Assembly: GCF_000739655.1 (NCBI RefSeq)
Contig: NZ_BATR01000049.1
Coordinates: 1 to 33,244 of the forward strand
Direction of reading: 5' to 3'
Source: Verrucomicrobium sp. BvORR106
GTDB lineage: Bacteria; Verrucomicrobiota; Verrucomicrobiia; Verrucomicrobiales; Verrucomicrobiaceae
DNA length: 33,244 nt
Numbering within the stretch: the first letter of the stretch is position 1; each line of letters opens with the position of its first letter. The position numbers were made by a program, and so were the translations under genes. The notes under the pieces are model-generated. The model saw nothing but the letters and a program-made list of their open reading frames with translations. It was not told where the DNA came from and searched no databases. Positions 1 through 6,730 of this stretch are shown here, piece after piece.

Positions 1-85
1 ATCCCTGTGTGCCTTGGATGTTGGGAGGTCTCGACCCTGGTTTGACGACTGGGTACGGCAGACCAGAGACGGAGTGCTTTGCCGT

Positions 86-121
86 GTACGAAGTACGAAA
101 TGCACGAAAAGAACGAAATCG
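86..121 (+). repeat. 36-bp ACGAA-rich direct repeat, copy 1
   Basis: This 36-base stretch is identical to 282-317. Inside it the pentamer ACGAA occurs four times, at offsets 3, 10, 19 and 28. The similarity continues loosely for about 20 bases downstream (C-run, then GCTGCCT). It is probably a dispersed intergenic repeat of this genome; no function is visible. Confidence 0.8.
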
Positions 122-281
122 CCCCCCCGCCGCTGCCTGACGTTCCCGCAGGATGCCGGAGAACAGCACGCAGGATGCGTGCGCTCCCCAGCTACCCTTT
201 CATCCCCCAGCCTGCCCACAAACCACCCCCCAAAAGCCTCCCCGTCACAACTCCCTCATCTTGAACCCTGACAATTTCTCC

Positions 282-317
282 GTACGAAGTACGAAATGCA
301 CGAAAAGAACGAAATCG
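282..317 (+). repeat. 36-bp ACGAA-rich direct repeat, copy 2
   Basis: Exact second copy of 86-121, 196 bases further on in the same orientation. Two copies at this distance, with no leader, no further units and no cas genes nearby, do not make a CRISPR array. Confidence 0.8.
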
Positions 318-377
318 ACCCCCTCCCAGCGCTGCCTCTCCCTTGACCTCAAGCCTTTCGTCTTCTGTGTCCGCCTC

Positions 378-1505
378 TCACTTCGCTAACTCCACCTTCT
401 TCCCGGTCCGGGCCGACTCGCAGGCGGCGTCCTGAATCTCCACCGCGATCAAGTTGGTCTCCAGGGAGGACTGGCTGCCGCTGGGATCGATCTCACCTCG
501 AATCACGGCGGCGAAATACTCCACCGAGGTGCCATAGGGTTCAGCCAACGGCGCGGCGGTTTTTTCCTCGGGCCGCTTGGCGGGGGCGAGGCGGATGTCG
601 TAGTCCGTGGGGTTGATGGTGCGGATGATGCCCTTGCGGCCGTAGATTTCCACATCCTTGCGCGGGAAGCTCCAATCCCAGGAGGCCTGGATGATCCCCT
701 GAGCTTGGGGGTACTCGAGGATGAGCGTGGCGTTGTCATCCACCGTGGTCCACGTCTCCGGGCGGTTGGTCTGGAAGACGGCCGTGACCGCCTGCGGGCG
801 CTCATTGCCCCGGAGCCAGGTCATGATGACACCGCCGTAGCAGCCAAAGTCCGATGAGGCCCCGCCGCCGTTCAGCTTCGGATCCGTGAGCCACGCCAGA
901 AACTCCGGCTCCACCCGGTCCGGCCCTGGGTGGCCGAAGTGGCCGACGATCTTGGTGATCACGCCGAGCTGCTTCTCCTGCACGCAGATCCGGTGCGCTT
1001 CTGCGAGGCTGGAGTACCAGGTGGTCTCCAGATTGGTCAGCAGGTGGATCTTGTGCTCCCGGGCCAGTGCCGCCATGCGGTCGGCCGCGGGCTTGTCCAC
1101 AGCGAGCGGCTTCTCCACAATGACATGCACCTTGCGCGGGGCCGCGGCCTCCACCACGGCGAGGTGGTCATAGGTGTTGGAGAAGGCCCAGATGGCCTGC
1201 GGCTTGCGCTCGTCCAGCATCTTCGCCAGATCAGTGCCGAAGAGGGATTCATCGAACTTGTAACGCTCGCGGTAGCGGTTCGCGACCTCACGGTTGGGCT
1301 CGTAGATGCCCACGATCTCCACAGAGCCCTGGTAGGCGCGTTTCAGGAAACCATTCACGTGCCCGTGCACCAGGCCTGCGATGACCACCTTCACGGGAGG
1401 GGCCTTCGTCTCCGCGGCGTGTAATGGGATAGAACCTGCGAGCAGCAGGGCCAGCAACGCGAGCGGTTGAGCAAGAAGGGCGGCAAGGCGAAGTCTCTTA
1501 GACAT
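378..1505 (-). CDS. Secreted Gfo/Idh/MocA-family oxidoreductase
   Basis: Predicted NAD(P)-dependent sugar or sugar-derivative oxidoreductase of 375 aa. Residues 1-30 form a Sec-type signal peptide (basic KRLR, a long Leu/Ala core, cleavage near LHA). An N-terminal Rossmann fold follows. Its first loop reads GLVHGH instead of the canonical GxGxxG, and the family EKP motif is at 131-133. The C-terminal half has the D-x-G-x-(Y/H) region as DFGCY at 219-223. A twin-arginine motif is absent, although exported cofactor-binding members of this family often use Tat. The gene lies 84 bp downstream of a DUF1080 gene on the same strand and is probably co-transcribed with it. Relatives act on glycosides, inositols or 3-keto sugars; the substrate cannot be read from sequence. 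Family confidence is high, export fairly high. Confidence 0.88.
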   Translation of the reverse strand: MSKRLRLAALLAQPLALLALLLAGSIPLHAAETKAPPVKVVIAGLVHGHVNGFLKRAYQGSVEIVGIYEPNREVANRYRERYKFDESLFGTDLAKMLDERKPQAIWAFSNTYDHLAVVEAAAPRKVHVIVEKPLAVDKPAADRMAALAREHKIHLLTNLETTWYSSLAEAHRICVQEKQLGVITKIVGHFGHPGPDRVEPEFLAWLTDPKLNGGGASSDFGCYGGVIMTWLRGNERPQAVTAVFQTNRPETWTTVDDNATLILEYPQAQGIIQASWDWSFPRKDVEIYGRKGIIRTINPTDYDIRLAPAKRPEEKTAAPLAEPYGTSVEYFAAVIRGEIDPSGSQSSLETNLIAVEIQDAACESARTGKKVELAK

Positions 1506-1589
1506 GTGAAGGAAGGGATGGGGAGGAAGGGGAGTGATCTCGATTCTACAGCAAAACGCGAGGAGGGGGCGAGGGAGTGACGGATGCGC

Positions 1590-2405
1590 TCACTTGGCAG
1601 GGGCAGCTGCCGCAGCCTTCTTCGGCTTGCCGCCACCCTGCGGGACGACTTTCACCGCCTCTGCCGGGATCGGGGCCTGCGCCGCCGTGAGCAGCGGCAG
1701 GTCAGCGGGGAGGTGTTTCACGAAGAAGTCCTTGTACTGGATCTTCATCACCGGGCCCACATGGACCTGCACGGCGATGACGCCTTCCAGCGCGCGGCCT
1801 TTCTCATCCAGGTCAATGACATCCACCGTCGGCACGCCATCGATCCAGTGCTGGTGGTGGTTGCCCTGCACGAGCACGCGGTACTCATGCCACGTTTCAG
1901 CAGGGAATTTTTGCACCGGCAGCTTGCCGACCACCCAGGGCTGGCCTTGCGGATCGATAACCACCTTCTCGCCCGTATGCGCGAGGATGCGGCGGCCGCG
2001 CTCCTCATAGAGCATGCCGTTGTGGTCATCCCGCGCCGGGACCACATCGCACTGGTAACCCGTGACCACCCACTCGCCCAGATCAGGCCGCTCCTGCCCG
2101 CGATACTGCAGGCCGCTGTTGCCGCCGGTGGTGACCTTCACCTTCACCCGCAGCTCGAAGTTCTTCACCTTGCCGTCCTTCCAGGTGATGAAGCGGTTGT
2201 AGTCCAGCTTGCCATCGGTGACGCCCGTGAGGCAGCCGTCCTCCACCGACCAGTACTTCTCACTGCCGCTCCACCCGCTGAGGTCCTTGCCATTGAAAAT
2301 GGCGGTAAAGCCCTCCGGCGGCGCGGGGGCCTGCTCCTGCGCCCGGAGAGGCAGGGTGGAACCGAGGGCGAGTAAAAAGAGACTGAGGGCGATGCGACGA
2401 TGCAT
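1590..2405 (-). CDS. Secreted DUF1080 / 3-keto-disaccharide hydrolase domain protein
   Basis: A 271-aa protein with a signal peptide (MHRRIALSLFLLALG..., likely cleaved after LRA at residue 22). One concanavalin-like beta-sandwich domain follows, of the family now called 3-keto-disaccharide hydrolase (formerly DUF1080). Family hallmarks are GFTAIFNGKDLSGW at 32-45, NSGLQYRGQE, the WHEYRVLVQGNHHQHWIDG strand pair, and HVGPVMKIQYKDFFVK. The last ~20 residues are Lys/Ala/Pro-rich and probably disordered. Characterised members cleave glycosides whose sugar has been oxidised at C3. The neighbouring Gfo/Idh/MocA oxidoreductase is the enzyme type expected to produce or handle such 3-keto sugars. The gene is divergent from the ThuA-like gene across 259 bp. 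The exact substrate is unknown. Confidence 0.9.
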   Translation of the reverse strand: MHRRIALSLFLLALGSTLPLRAQEQAPAPPEGFTAIFNGKDLSGWSGSEKYWSVEDGCLTGVTDGKLDYNRFITWKDGKVKNFELRVKVKVTTGGNSGLQYRGQERPDLGEWVVTGYQCDVVPARDDHNGMLYEERGRRILAHTGEKVVIDPQGQPWVVGKLPVQKFPAETWHEYRVLVQGNHHQHWIDGVPTVDVIDLDEKGRALEGVIAVQVHVGPVMKIQYKDFFVKHLPADLPLLTAAQAPIPAEAVKVVPQGGGKPKKAAAAAPAK

Positions 2406-2664
2406 GGTGAGATGGGTCTGGAAAGGAAGCGTGATCCGTGAAGTCTGCTCATGAAAGGAGCGTCTCCGCCATGTGCAACGCCGTCCGGGGCGCCCAACTT
2501 GCCATCAAAGTCGCGGAAGAGCCTGCACCTGCTGGAAAGAGAGGCCAGGGCTCCGCCATCACCTGGCACAAGGGAATGGAGGCAACAATTGCCGTTTCAA
2601 TTTTGCCCAAGTCTCCGTAGTATTGAGCTGGACTCCGCAACCAACAAGTCAGCTTTCTCAAGCC
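2406..2664. promoter_or_regulatory. Divergent intergenic region between DUF1080 and ThuA-like genes
   Basis: These 259 bases separate two divergently transcribed genes, so they must hold promoters in both directions. I could not assign a convincing -35/-10 pair on either strand. Several frames stay open across it, including one continuous with the ThuA-like gene, but their translations carry no family signal. Confidence 0.4.
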
Positions 2665-3441
2665 ATGTTTTCCCGCCTTCTTCTTCTTGCTGTGGTGGTT
2701 CTCGGGGCGTTCGATGCGGCGGCGCAGACGCCTGCCCCATTGCCCAAGGTGTTGTTTTTTGCCAATCCCATGGGCTCAGACAACGATGTGATCCGGCGTA
2801 CATCACCGAATGAGCTGTCCGTGGCGGAGCGGAACTTTGCCGAGTTGAGTAAAGGCCTCTTCGAGGTCACGATCACACAGAATGGCCACGAGGTGACGGC
2901 GGCCAAACTGAAGCAGTACGACGCGATCGTGTTCTTCACCGCCATCAATCCGCCGGGTGTGGATGTGCTGGCGCTCACGGAGTGGGTGAAGAACGGCGGC
3001 GCTTTCACGGGCATTCACTCCACGGCGAACACGTACCAGGAAGTCCCTGCCTTCGGGCAGATGCTGGGGGCCTACTATGACCGGCGTCCCTGGCGCACGC
3101 GGCAGGCACCCCAGACGAAAGTGCGCGTGAAGGTCGAAAATCAAACCCACCCGGCGACGAAACACTGGGGCACCTCGTTCGAGATCGCGGATGACATCTA
3201 CCAGTTCAAAAACTTCGACCGCAGCAAGGTGGACCTGTTGCTCAGCCTGGATCCACAGAGCCTCGACCTGGCAAACAAGAAAGTGAATGCCAGCGACAAA
3301 GATCTCGCGGTGTCCTGGGCGAAGACGCAGGGAACCGGCCGGGTTTTCTACACGGCACTCGGTGACTGGGAAGAGACCTGGAAGAATCCGGACTACCGGA
3401 CCCACCTCATCGAAGGCATTCGCTGGACGCTGAAGAAGTGA
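2665..3441 (+). CDS. Secreted ThuA-like domain protein
   Basis: A 258-aa protein starting at the ATG at 2665. That start places a clean signal peptide (MFSRLLLLAVVVLGAFDAAA) at the N-terminus. The same frame stays open 64 codons upstream, but that extension would bury the signal peptide and looks non-coding. The mature part is a ThuA-like (trehalose-utilisation type, glutaminase-amidotransferase-like) fold. Visible segments are QYDAIVFFT, GGAFTGIHSTANT, the FGQMLGAYY segment, and the C-terminal AVSWAKTQGTGRVFYTALGD followed by IRWTLKK. Most relatives have GH where this one has GD after TAL. ThuA-like, DUF1080 and Gfo/Idh/MocA proteins recur together in Verrucomicrobiota and Planctomycetota, and a role in 3-keto or otherwise modified glycoside catabolism is inferred from that company. 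Confidence 0.87.
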   Translation: MFSRLLLLAVVVLGAFDAAAQTPAPLPKVLFFANPMGSDNDVIRRTSPNELSVAERNFAELSKGLFEVTITQNGHEVTAAKLKQYDAIVFFTAINPPGVDVLALTEWVKNGGAFTGIHSTANTYQEVPAFGQMLGAYYDRRPWRTRQAPQTKVRVKVENQTHPATKHWGTSFEIADDIYQFKNFDRSKVDLLLSLDPQSLDLANKKVNASDKDLAVSWAKTQGTGRVFYTALGDWEETWKNPDYRTHLIEGIRWTLKK

Positions 3442-3446
3442 CATTC

Positions 3447-3836
3447 TGCCCGCTGCGCGGGAGACAGAAGACTGCCAGACGCCAGACTGAAGACTTGAGC
3501 TCTCGCATGGGAGTGTACGACCGGCGGCCCCTCTGTAAAGGGAGCGAGGGACATTCCTGTCCCGGTCCGCCCCAAACGTCCCATGATGCCGCGTTCTGCC
3601 CCAACACCCAACCACCCCGGGCTGTAGGGCGACCGCTCCCGTTGCCTCAATCAGGAGCCGTTCGCGGCAAGCGGAGCGCTTGCCCTACAGGCGGTCATCT
3701 TCTCGTGCTGCTCACACCCAACGACATCTGCTGCCCAACCCCTCCGCTCTCGCCCCGACGGAGACCGTCGGACTACTCCCGCAGCGTCGCTTCGGGAGTA
3801 GTCCGGACGTGCCGTCCGGCTCAGTCGCCGCACCCA
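3447..3836 (+). repeat. Composite multi-hairpin intergenic repeat, copy A
   Basis: This covers most of the 552-base gap between the ThuA-like gene and tRNA-Val; I see no gene in it. Four modules occur in the same order as in 11334-11680. (1) CCCGC/GCGGG hairpin, 3449-3461. (2) A conserved block at about 3535-3586 with the perfect hairpin GGGACA-TTCC-TGTCCC. (3) A long imperfect inverted repeat, 3622-3690, bounded by CTGTAGGGC and GCCCTACAG. (4) A block at about 3742-3836 with three successive hairpins: CCGACGG/CCGTCGG (3755-3771), GGACTACTCCCG/CGGGAGTAGTCC (3770-3804, 12-bp perfect stem) and GGAC/GTCC (3805-3817). It begins 6 bases after the upstream stop codon, so it may also serve as a terminator. 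Confidence 0.8.
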
Positions 3837-3993
3837 TCCGGGACCAAGCCACGCTCCCTCCGCCACCTCCTCTTCATCTATCGGTAACATCGAACAAAAT
3901 CCGCCCCAAACGACACCCCACTTCGGGTCACAATCATCGCGCCACTGTATCTTCAGCAGGGCCTCAGACGCCATCATCGGCTTGAAAAAAGAG

Positions 3994-4065
3994 TGCGCAG
4001 GGAGGGGATCGAACCCCCGACCAACTCGGTGTAAGCGAGCCGCTCTACCGCTGAGCTACCTGCGC
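3994..4065 (-). tRNA. tRNA-Val (anticodon TAC)
   Basis: A 72-nt cloverleaf folds on the minus strand. The acceptor stem GCGCAGG pairs perfectly with CCTGCGC. The D arm is GCTC/GAGC, the anticodon stem GCTCG/CGAGT has loop CTTACAC, and the T arm has the TTCGATC loop. Positions 34-36 are TAC, which reads Val GTA and, by wobble, other GTN codons. The discriminator base is A and the 3' CCA is not encoded, so it must be added by the CCA-adding enzyme. A run of six T on the minus strand directly after the gene could end transcription. Confidence 0.95.
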
Positions 4066-4246
4066 GTCTAGAGGGCTCCCTTACTCGCCTCGAACCCGTC
4101 CGAGAGCAAGAGGAAAAACTGGCGAAGTGTTGCAATTTCCGACCTTGCCAGTGCCAGAAAATTCACCCAAAATCGGGCATAATTGAGACTGGCTGCGACG
4201 AGCATAAGAATCGGTTAAATCGCGCTCCAAGCCCCATGGGACGGAC

Positions 4247-4266
4247 TTTGTGAAATTTTTCACAAA
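4247..4266. promoter_or_regulatory. Candidate CRP/FNR-family operator upstream of atpB
   Basis: A perfect 20-bp palindrome with 9-bp arms, TTTGTGAAA and TTTCACAAA, separated by TT. Its core is TGTGA-N6-TCACA, exactly the half-site pattern and spacing bound by CRP-type regulators in proteobacteria. It is centred about 84 bases before the atpB start and about 50 bases before the start site expected from the candidate promoter at 4273-4300, a plausible activator position. That a CRP/FNR-family protein of this organism binds here is inference. Confidence 0.55.
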
Positions 4267-4272
4267 TAAATC

Positions 4273-4300
4273 TTGCGGGAAATTGCAGGGTCGGTTTAAT
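4273..4300 (+). promoter_or_regulatory. Candidate sigma-70 promoter of the atp operon
   Basis: TTGCGG (4273-4278), a 16-base spacer, then TTTAAT (4295-4300), about 40 bases before the atpB ATG and just downstream of the palindrome at 4247-4266. A weaker alternative, TTGAGA-N16-TAAGAA, lies at 4183-4210. The choice was made by eye from consensus similarity and the AT-rich setting. Confidence 0.4.
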
Positions 4301-4340
4301 AAGTGGCCCTTCTCTCAGCCGAGCCTCGGATTTCCCGTAT

Positions 4341-5222
4341 ATGTCGCACGTTTCTGAATCCTTTTTCATTCTGCCTACCATGTTGGCAGAAGGTGTGAGT
4401 CCGTACGCCAGTTCGCTCTTCGGCGAGAAGAGCAGTCTCTCCTTTTTCACGAACTCCTTCCTCCTCGCTGGCATCGTGCTGGGCGTGCTTCTGTGGATCT
4501 CCCGCAAGGCCACTTCCAACATGCAGCTCATCCCGCATGGCTGGCAGAACGGGTTCGAGGGTGTGGTGGAGTTTCTTTACAGCAAGGTTGAAGACATCAT
4601 CGGGCCCAAGGTGGCCAAGCGCGCCTTCCCTCTGCTTGCCTCGGTCTTCATGTTCGTGCTGATCTCGAACTGGTTCGGTCTGATTCCCGGCGTGGGCACG
4701 ATCGGCTGGGGCCACGGCAGCGGCAACCTGACGCTCTCCTCGGTTTCGACTCCGCTCTTCCGTCCTGCCACCGCCGACTTGAACATGACCCTCGGCATCG
4801 CGCTGAGCTTCATGATCGTCTGGCTGATCCTCACCATCAGTGAAGTGGGCGTCATTGGCTTCCTCAAGCACATGTTCGCTCCCAAGGGCAAGTTCAAGGG
4901 CATCATGATGCTGATGATGGGTGTGATCTTCGCCTTCGTCGGCCTGATCGAAGTGGTTTCGATCGCCTTCCGCCCCATGTCGCTGTCTCTGCGACTTTAC
5001 GGCAACATCTTCGCCGGTGAGACCCTCCTGCACACGATGATGTCCATCCTGCACGGCGCTCCTCCGATCATCGAATTCATCGGCAGCATCCTGATCCCGC
5101 TGCCCTTCTATTTCATGGAACTGCTGGTGGGTCTCCTCCAGGCGGTTGTCTTCACCCTCCTTTGCTCAGTGTACATCCTGCTCTCCACCGCCCACGACGA
5201 GGAGCACGACGAACACCACTGA
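4341..5222 (+). CDS. atpB: F1Fo ATP synthase subunit a
   Basis: Membrane subunit of Fo that forms the proton half-channels against the c-ring; 293 aa with several hydrophobic helices. The family signature SLSLRLYGNIFAGETLL places the essential helix-4 arginine at residue 218. FVLISNWFGLIPG near 105-117 is the other conserved block. The first ATG is at 4341; a second in-frame ATG at 4380 would shorten it by 13 residues and cannot be excluded. No strong Shine-Dalgarno sequence precedes either. The C-terminus is His/Glu/Asp-rich (DEEHDEHH). It is the first gene of the atp operon; no atpI or atpZ is seen upstream, where a tRNA lies instead. Confidence 0.97.
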   Translation: MSHVSESFFILPTMLAEGVSPYASSLFGEKSSLSFFTNSFLLAGIVLGVLLWISRKATSNMQLIPHGWQNGFEGVVEFLYSKVEDIIGPKVAKRAFPLLASVFMFVLISNWFGLIPGVGTIGWGHGSGNLTLSSVSTPLFRPATADLNMTLGIALSFMIVWLILTISEVGVIGFLKHMFAPKGKFKGIMMLMMGVIFAFVGLIEVVSIAFRPMSLSLRLYGNIFAGETLLHTMMSILHGAPPIIEFIGSILIPLPFYFMELLVGLLQAVVFTLLCSVYILLSTAHDEEHDEHH

Positions 5223-5300
5223 TAAACCCATTTGCCGCCGGGACCGTGGCTATGACTGCGGGCGGCGGTAGAACAACGAAACACAATACCTACTAAGACT

Positions 5301-5579
5301 ATGATGATGGAACTTATGTCCGTGGCTGAGGCCGCTGTCGCCGCCGCCCCCTCCGCTGTTGAGCTCGCCAAAGTTACCGGCGTGAACGGCAGCTTCACCC
5401 TCGGCGTTGCCGGTGCTGGCGCCGCTGTGGCGATCGGCCTGATCGGTGGCAAGGCTGTGGAAGCCGTCGGCCGTAACCCCGGCGCTTATGGCAACATCAT
5501 GACCCTTGGCATCATCGGCATGGCGTTGGCAGAAGCTATCGCCATTTACGCTCTGATCATCGCTTTCGGCGGCCGTTAA
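5301..5579 (+). CDS. atpE: F1Fo ATP synthase subunit c
   Basis: Proteolipid of the rotor ring, 92 aa, forming two membrane helices joined by the polar loop GRNPGAYG (R58-N59-P60). The ion-binding carboxylate is Glu78 in ALAEAIAIY. The positions that carry Gln in helix 1 and Ser/Thr after the Glu in Na+-dependent rings are Ile and Ala here, so proton coupling is expected. The N-terminus is extended by about 15 residues (MMMELMSVAEAAVAAAP), with several alternative Met starts. It lies 78 bases after atpB, and a perfect 11-bp hairpin follows its stop, consistent with the higher expression this subunit needs. Confidence 0.97.
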   Translation: MMMELMSVAEAAVAAAPSAVELAKVTGVNGSFTLGVAGAGAAVAIGLIGGKAVEAVGRNPGAYGNIMTLGIIGMALAEAIAIYALIIAFGGR

Positions 5580-5606
5580 TCCGCTGCTGTTAGCTCTTCA
5601 GCTCCC

Positions 5607-5633
5607 GGGTGGCGGAGGTCTTCTCCGCCACCC
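5607..5633 (+). promoter_or_regulatory. Strong intercistronic hairpin after atpE
   Basis: Perfect inverted repeat GGGTGGCGGAG-GTCTT-CTCCGCCACCC (11-bp GC-rich stem, 5-base loop), starting 28 bases after the atpE stop and ending 44 bases before atpF. The following CCTTTCCG is only weakly T-rich, so full termination is unlikely. A 3' stability element or partial terminator favouring atpE is more probable. Confidence 0.6.
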
Positions 5634-5677
5634 CTTTCCGCCCCTTCCTTACCCAAATTTTCCAACCAGGCTTTCAT

Positions 5678-6199
5678 ATGATCGTGGCAGCGTCGGCAGT
5701 ATCGGCAATTACAGAACAGTTTGGGCTTCAGTGGGGACACCTCATTGCCCAGATCATCATTTTTGCGATCGTGGTCTTCGTCCTGCGTCGCTATGCCTTC
5801 GGCCCCATCCTTGCGATGCTGGAAGCCCGCCGCAAGCGCATCGCCGACGGCGAGTCCAAGCTCGAGAAGATTGCTCGCGACCTCGCTGCTGCTGAGCAGA
5901 ACGCGAAAGCCATCGTCACCAAGGCCGACGACGAAGCTGGCCGCTTGATCAAAGAAGCTGGTGAAAGCGCCAACATCCTGGCTGAGAAAAAGCGCCAGGA
6001 GGCTGTCAACGAAGCGTCCGCGATCATCGCCAAGGCTCGCGAAGCCGCCCAGCTCGAACAGGAGCAACTCGTCACCCAGCTCAAGCGCGAATTCGGCCGC
6101 ATGGTTGTGGATGCCACCTCCCGTGTCACCGGCAAGGTCCTCAATAACGACGACCAGGATCGCATCAACCGCGAAACCGCCGCCCAGGTCTCCCTCTAA
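5678..6199 (+). CDS. atpF: F1Fo ATP synthase subunit b
   Basis: Peripheral stalk subunit, 173 aa from the ATG at 5678 (MIVAASAVSAITEQFG...). The frame is open 23 codons further upstream, but that part crosses the hairpin after atpE and would put a hydrophilic stretch before the membrane anchor. One N-terminal membrane helix (about residues 20-40, LIAQIIIFAIVVFVLRRYAF) leads into a long Lys/Glu/Ala-rich amphipathic helix ending near the C-terminus. This is the usual dimeric stalk architecture at the usual length. It joins Fo to the delta subunit encoded next. Confidence 0.94.
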   Translation: MIVAASAVSAITEQFGLQWGHLIAQIIIFAIVVFVLRRYAFGPILAMLEARRKRIADGESKLEKIARDLAAAEQNAKAIVTKADDEAGRLIKEAGESANILAEKKRQEAVNEASAIIAKAREAAQLEQEQLVTQLKREFGRMVVDATSRVTGKVLNNDDQDRINRETAAQVSL

Positions 6200-6248
6200 G
6201 GTTCAAGGTTCGTTCGCCCGCTTCTCCTCTCTCTAATCCCTCCCGGTC

Positions 6249-6647
6249 ATGAAGATCAGCAAAGACGCCCTTCGCTCCGCCCGCCAGCTCTTCCGTGCAT
6301 GCGTGGACTCCAACGGTCGTCTCCACAACAGCCGGGTGAAGCGCGTCGTGAAACGCGTTGCCGAGGAGAAGCCTCGCAACTACCTCGCCGTGCTCACGGC
6401 ATTCGCACGCTTCGTGCGCCTGGAGACGGAGAAACGCACGGCTGTGATCGAGAGCGTCACCCGTCTCTCCAACGAAATGCGCGAGCAGCTTCGTGTGGAC
6501 CTTCAGAAGAAGTACGGTGAAGACCTGACCCTGGAGTTTTTTGAAAACCCCTCTCTCATCGGCGGTCTCCGCGTGAAAGTGGGCAGCCACGTTTGGGACG
6601 GCAGTGTCGCCGCCAAGCTGGAAGCCCTTCGTCAGAGCCTCGCCTAG
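6249..6647 (+). CDS. atpH: F1Fo ATP synthase subunit delta, short form
   Basis: Connects the b stalk to the top of F1. At 132 aa it is well below the usual 175-180 aa. The C-terminal part is typical: a strand ending in GGLRVKVGSHVWDGSVAAKLEALR near residues 105-129, the family signature. The N-terminal helical-bundle region that normally binds alpha is much reduced (about 60 residues). The only upstream in-frame sequence is the 49-base gap after atpF, so a missed start does not explain the shortness. Position between atpF and atpA supports the assignment. Confidence 0.85.
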   Translation: MKISKDALRSARQLFRACVDSNGRLHNSRVKRVVKRVAEEKPRNYLAVLTAFARFVRLETEKRTAVIESVTRLSNEMREQLRVDLQKKYGEDLTLEFFENPSLIGGLRVKVGSHVWDGSVAAKLEALRQSLA

Positions 6648-6730
6648 CCCCATCCCGTTAACGACTCGTCCGATTCGTTCCCTTCCGCCCCGCCCAGCCC
6701 CGTCAATTTGATCCAACACCAGAACACGTT

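Larger units (their letters stand above)
1..377. other. Non-coding left edge
   Basis: No convincing gene lies in this stretch. The open frames here are short, have unstructured compositions rich in Pro, Arg and Ser, and match no family I recognise. It contains two copies of a 36-bp repeat (listed separately), each followed by a C-rich tract and a similar CGCTGCCT segment. It lies downstream of the minus-strand oxidoreductase gene, so it may hold that gene's 3' untranslated region, but I see no clear hairpin plus T-run. Confidence 0.6.

Noticed and set aside
86-317. CRISPR array
   Set aside because: Only two repeat units, 196 bases between starts, no further units and no cas genes.
2473-2664. 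N-terminal extension of the ThuA-like protein
   Set aside because: It would place 64 Arg/Cys/Gln-rich residues before an otherwise perfect signal peptide.
3447-3836. Insertion sequence or gene remnant
   Set aside because: No transposase-like frame or target duplication is visible; the conserved parts are hairpins, not codons.
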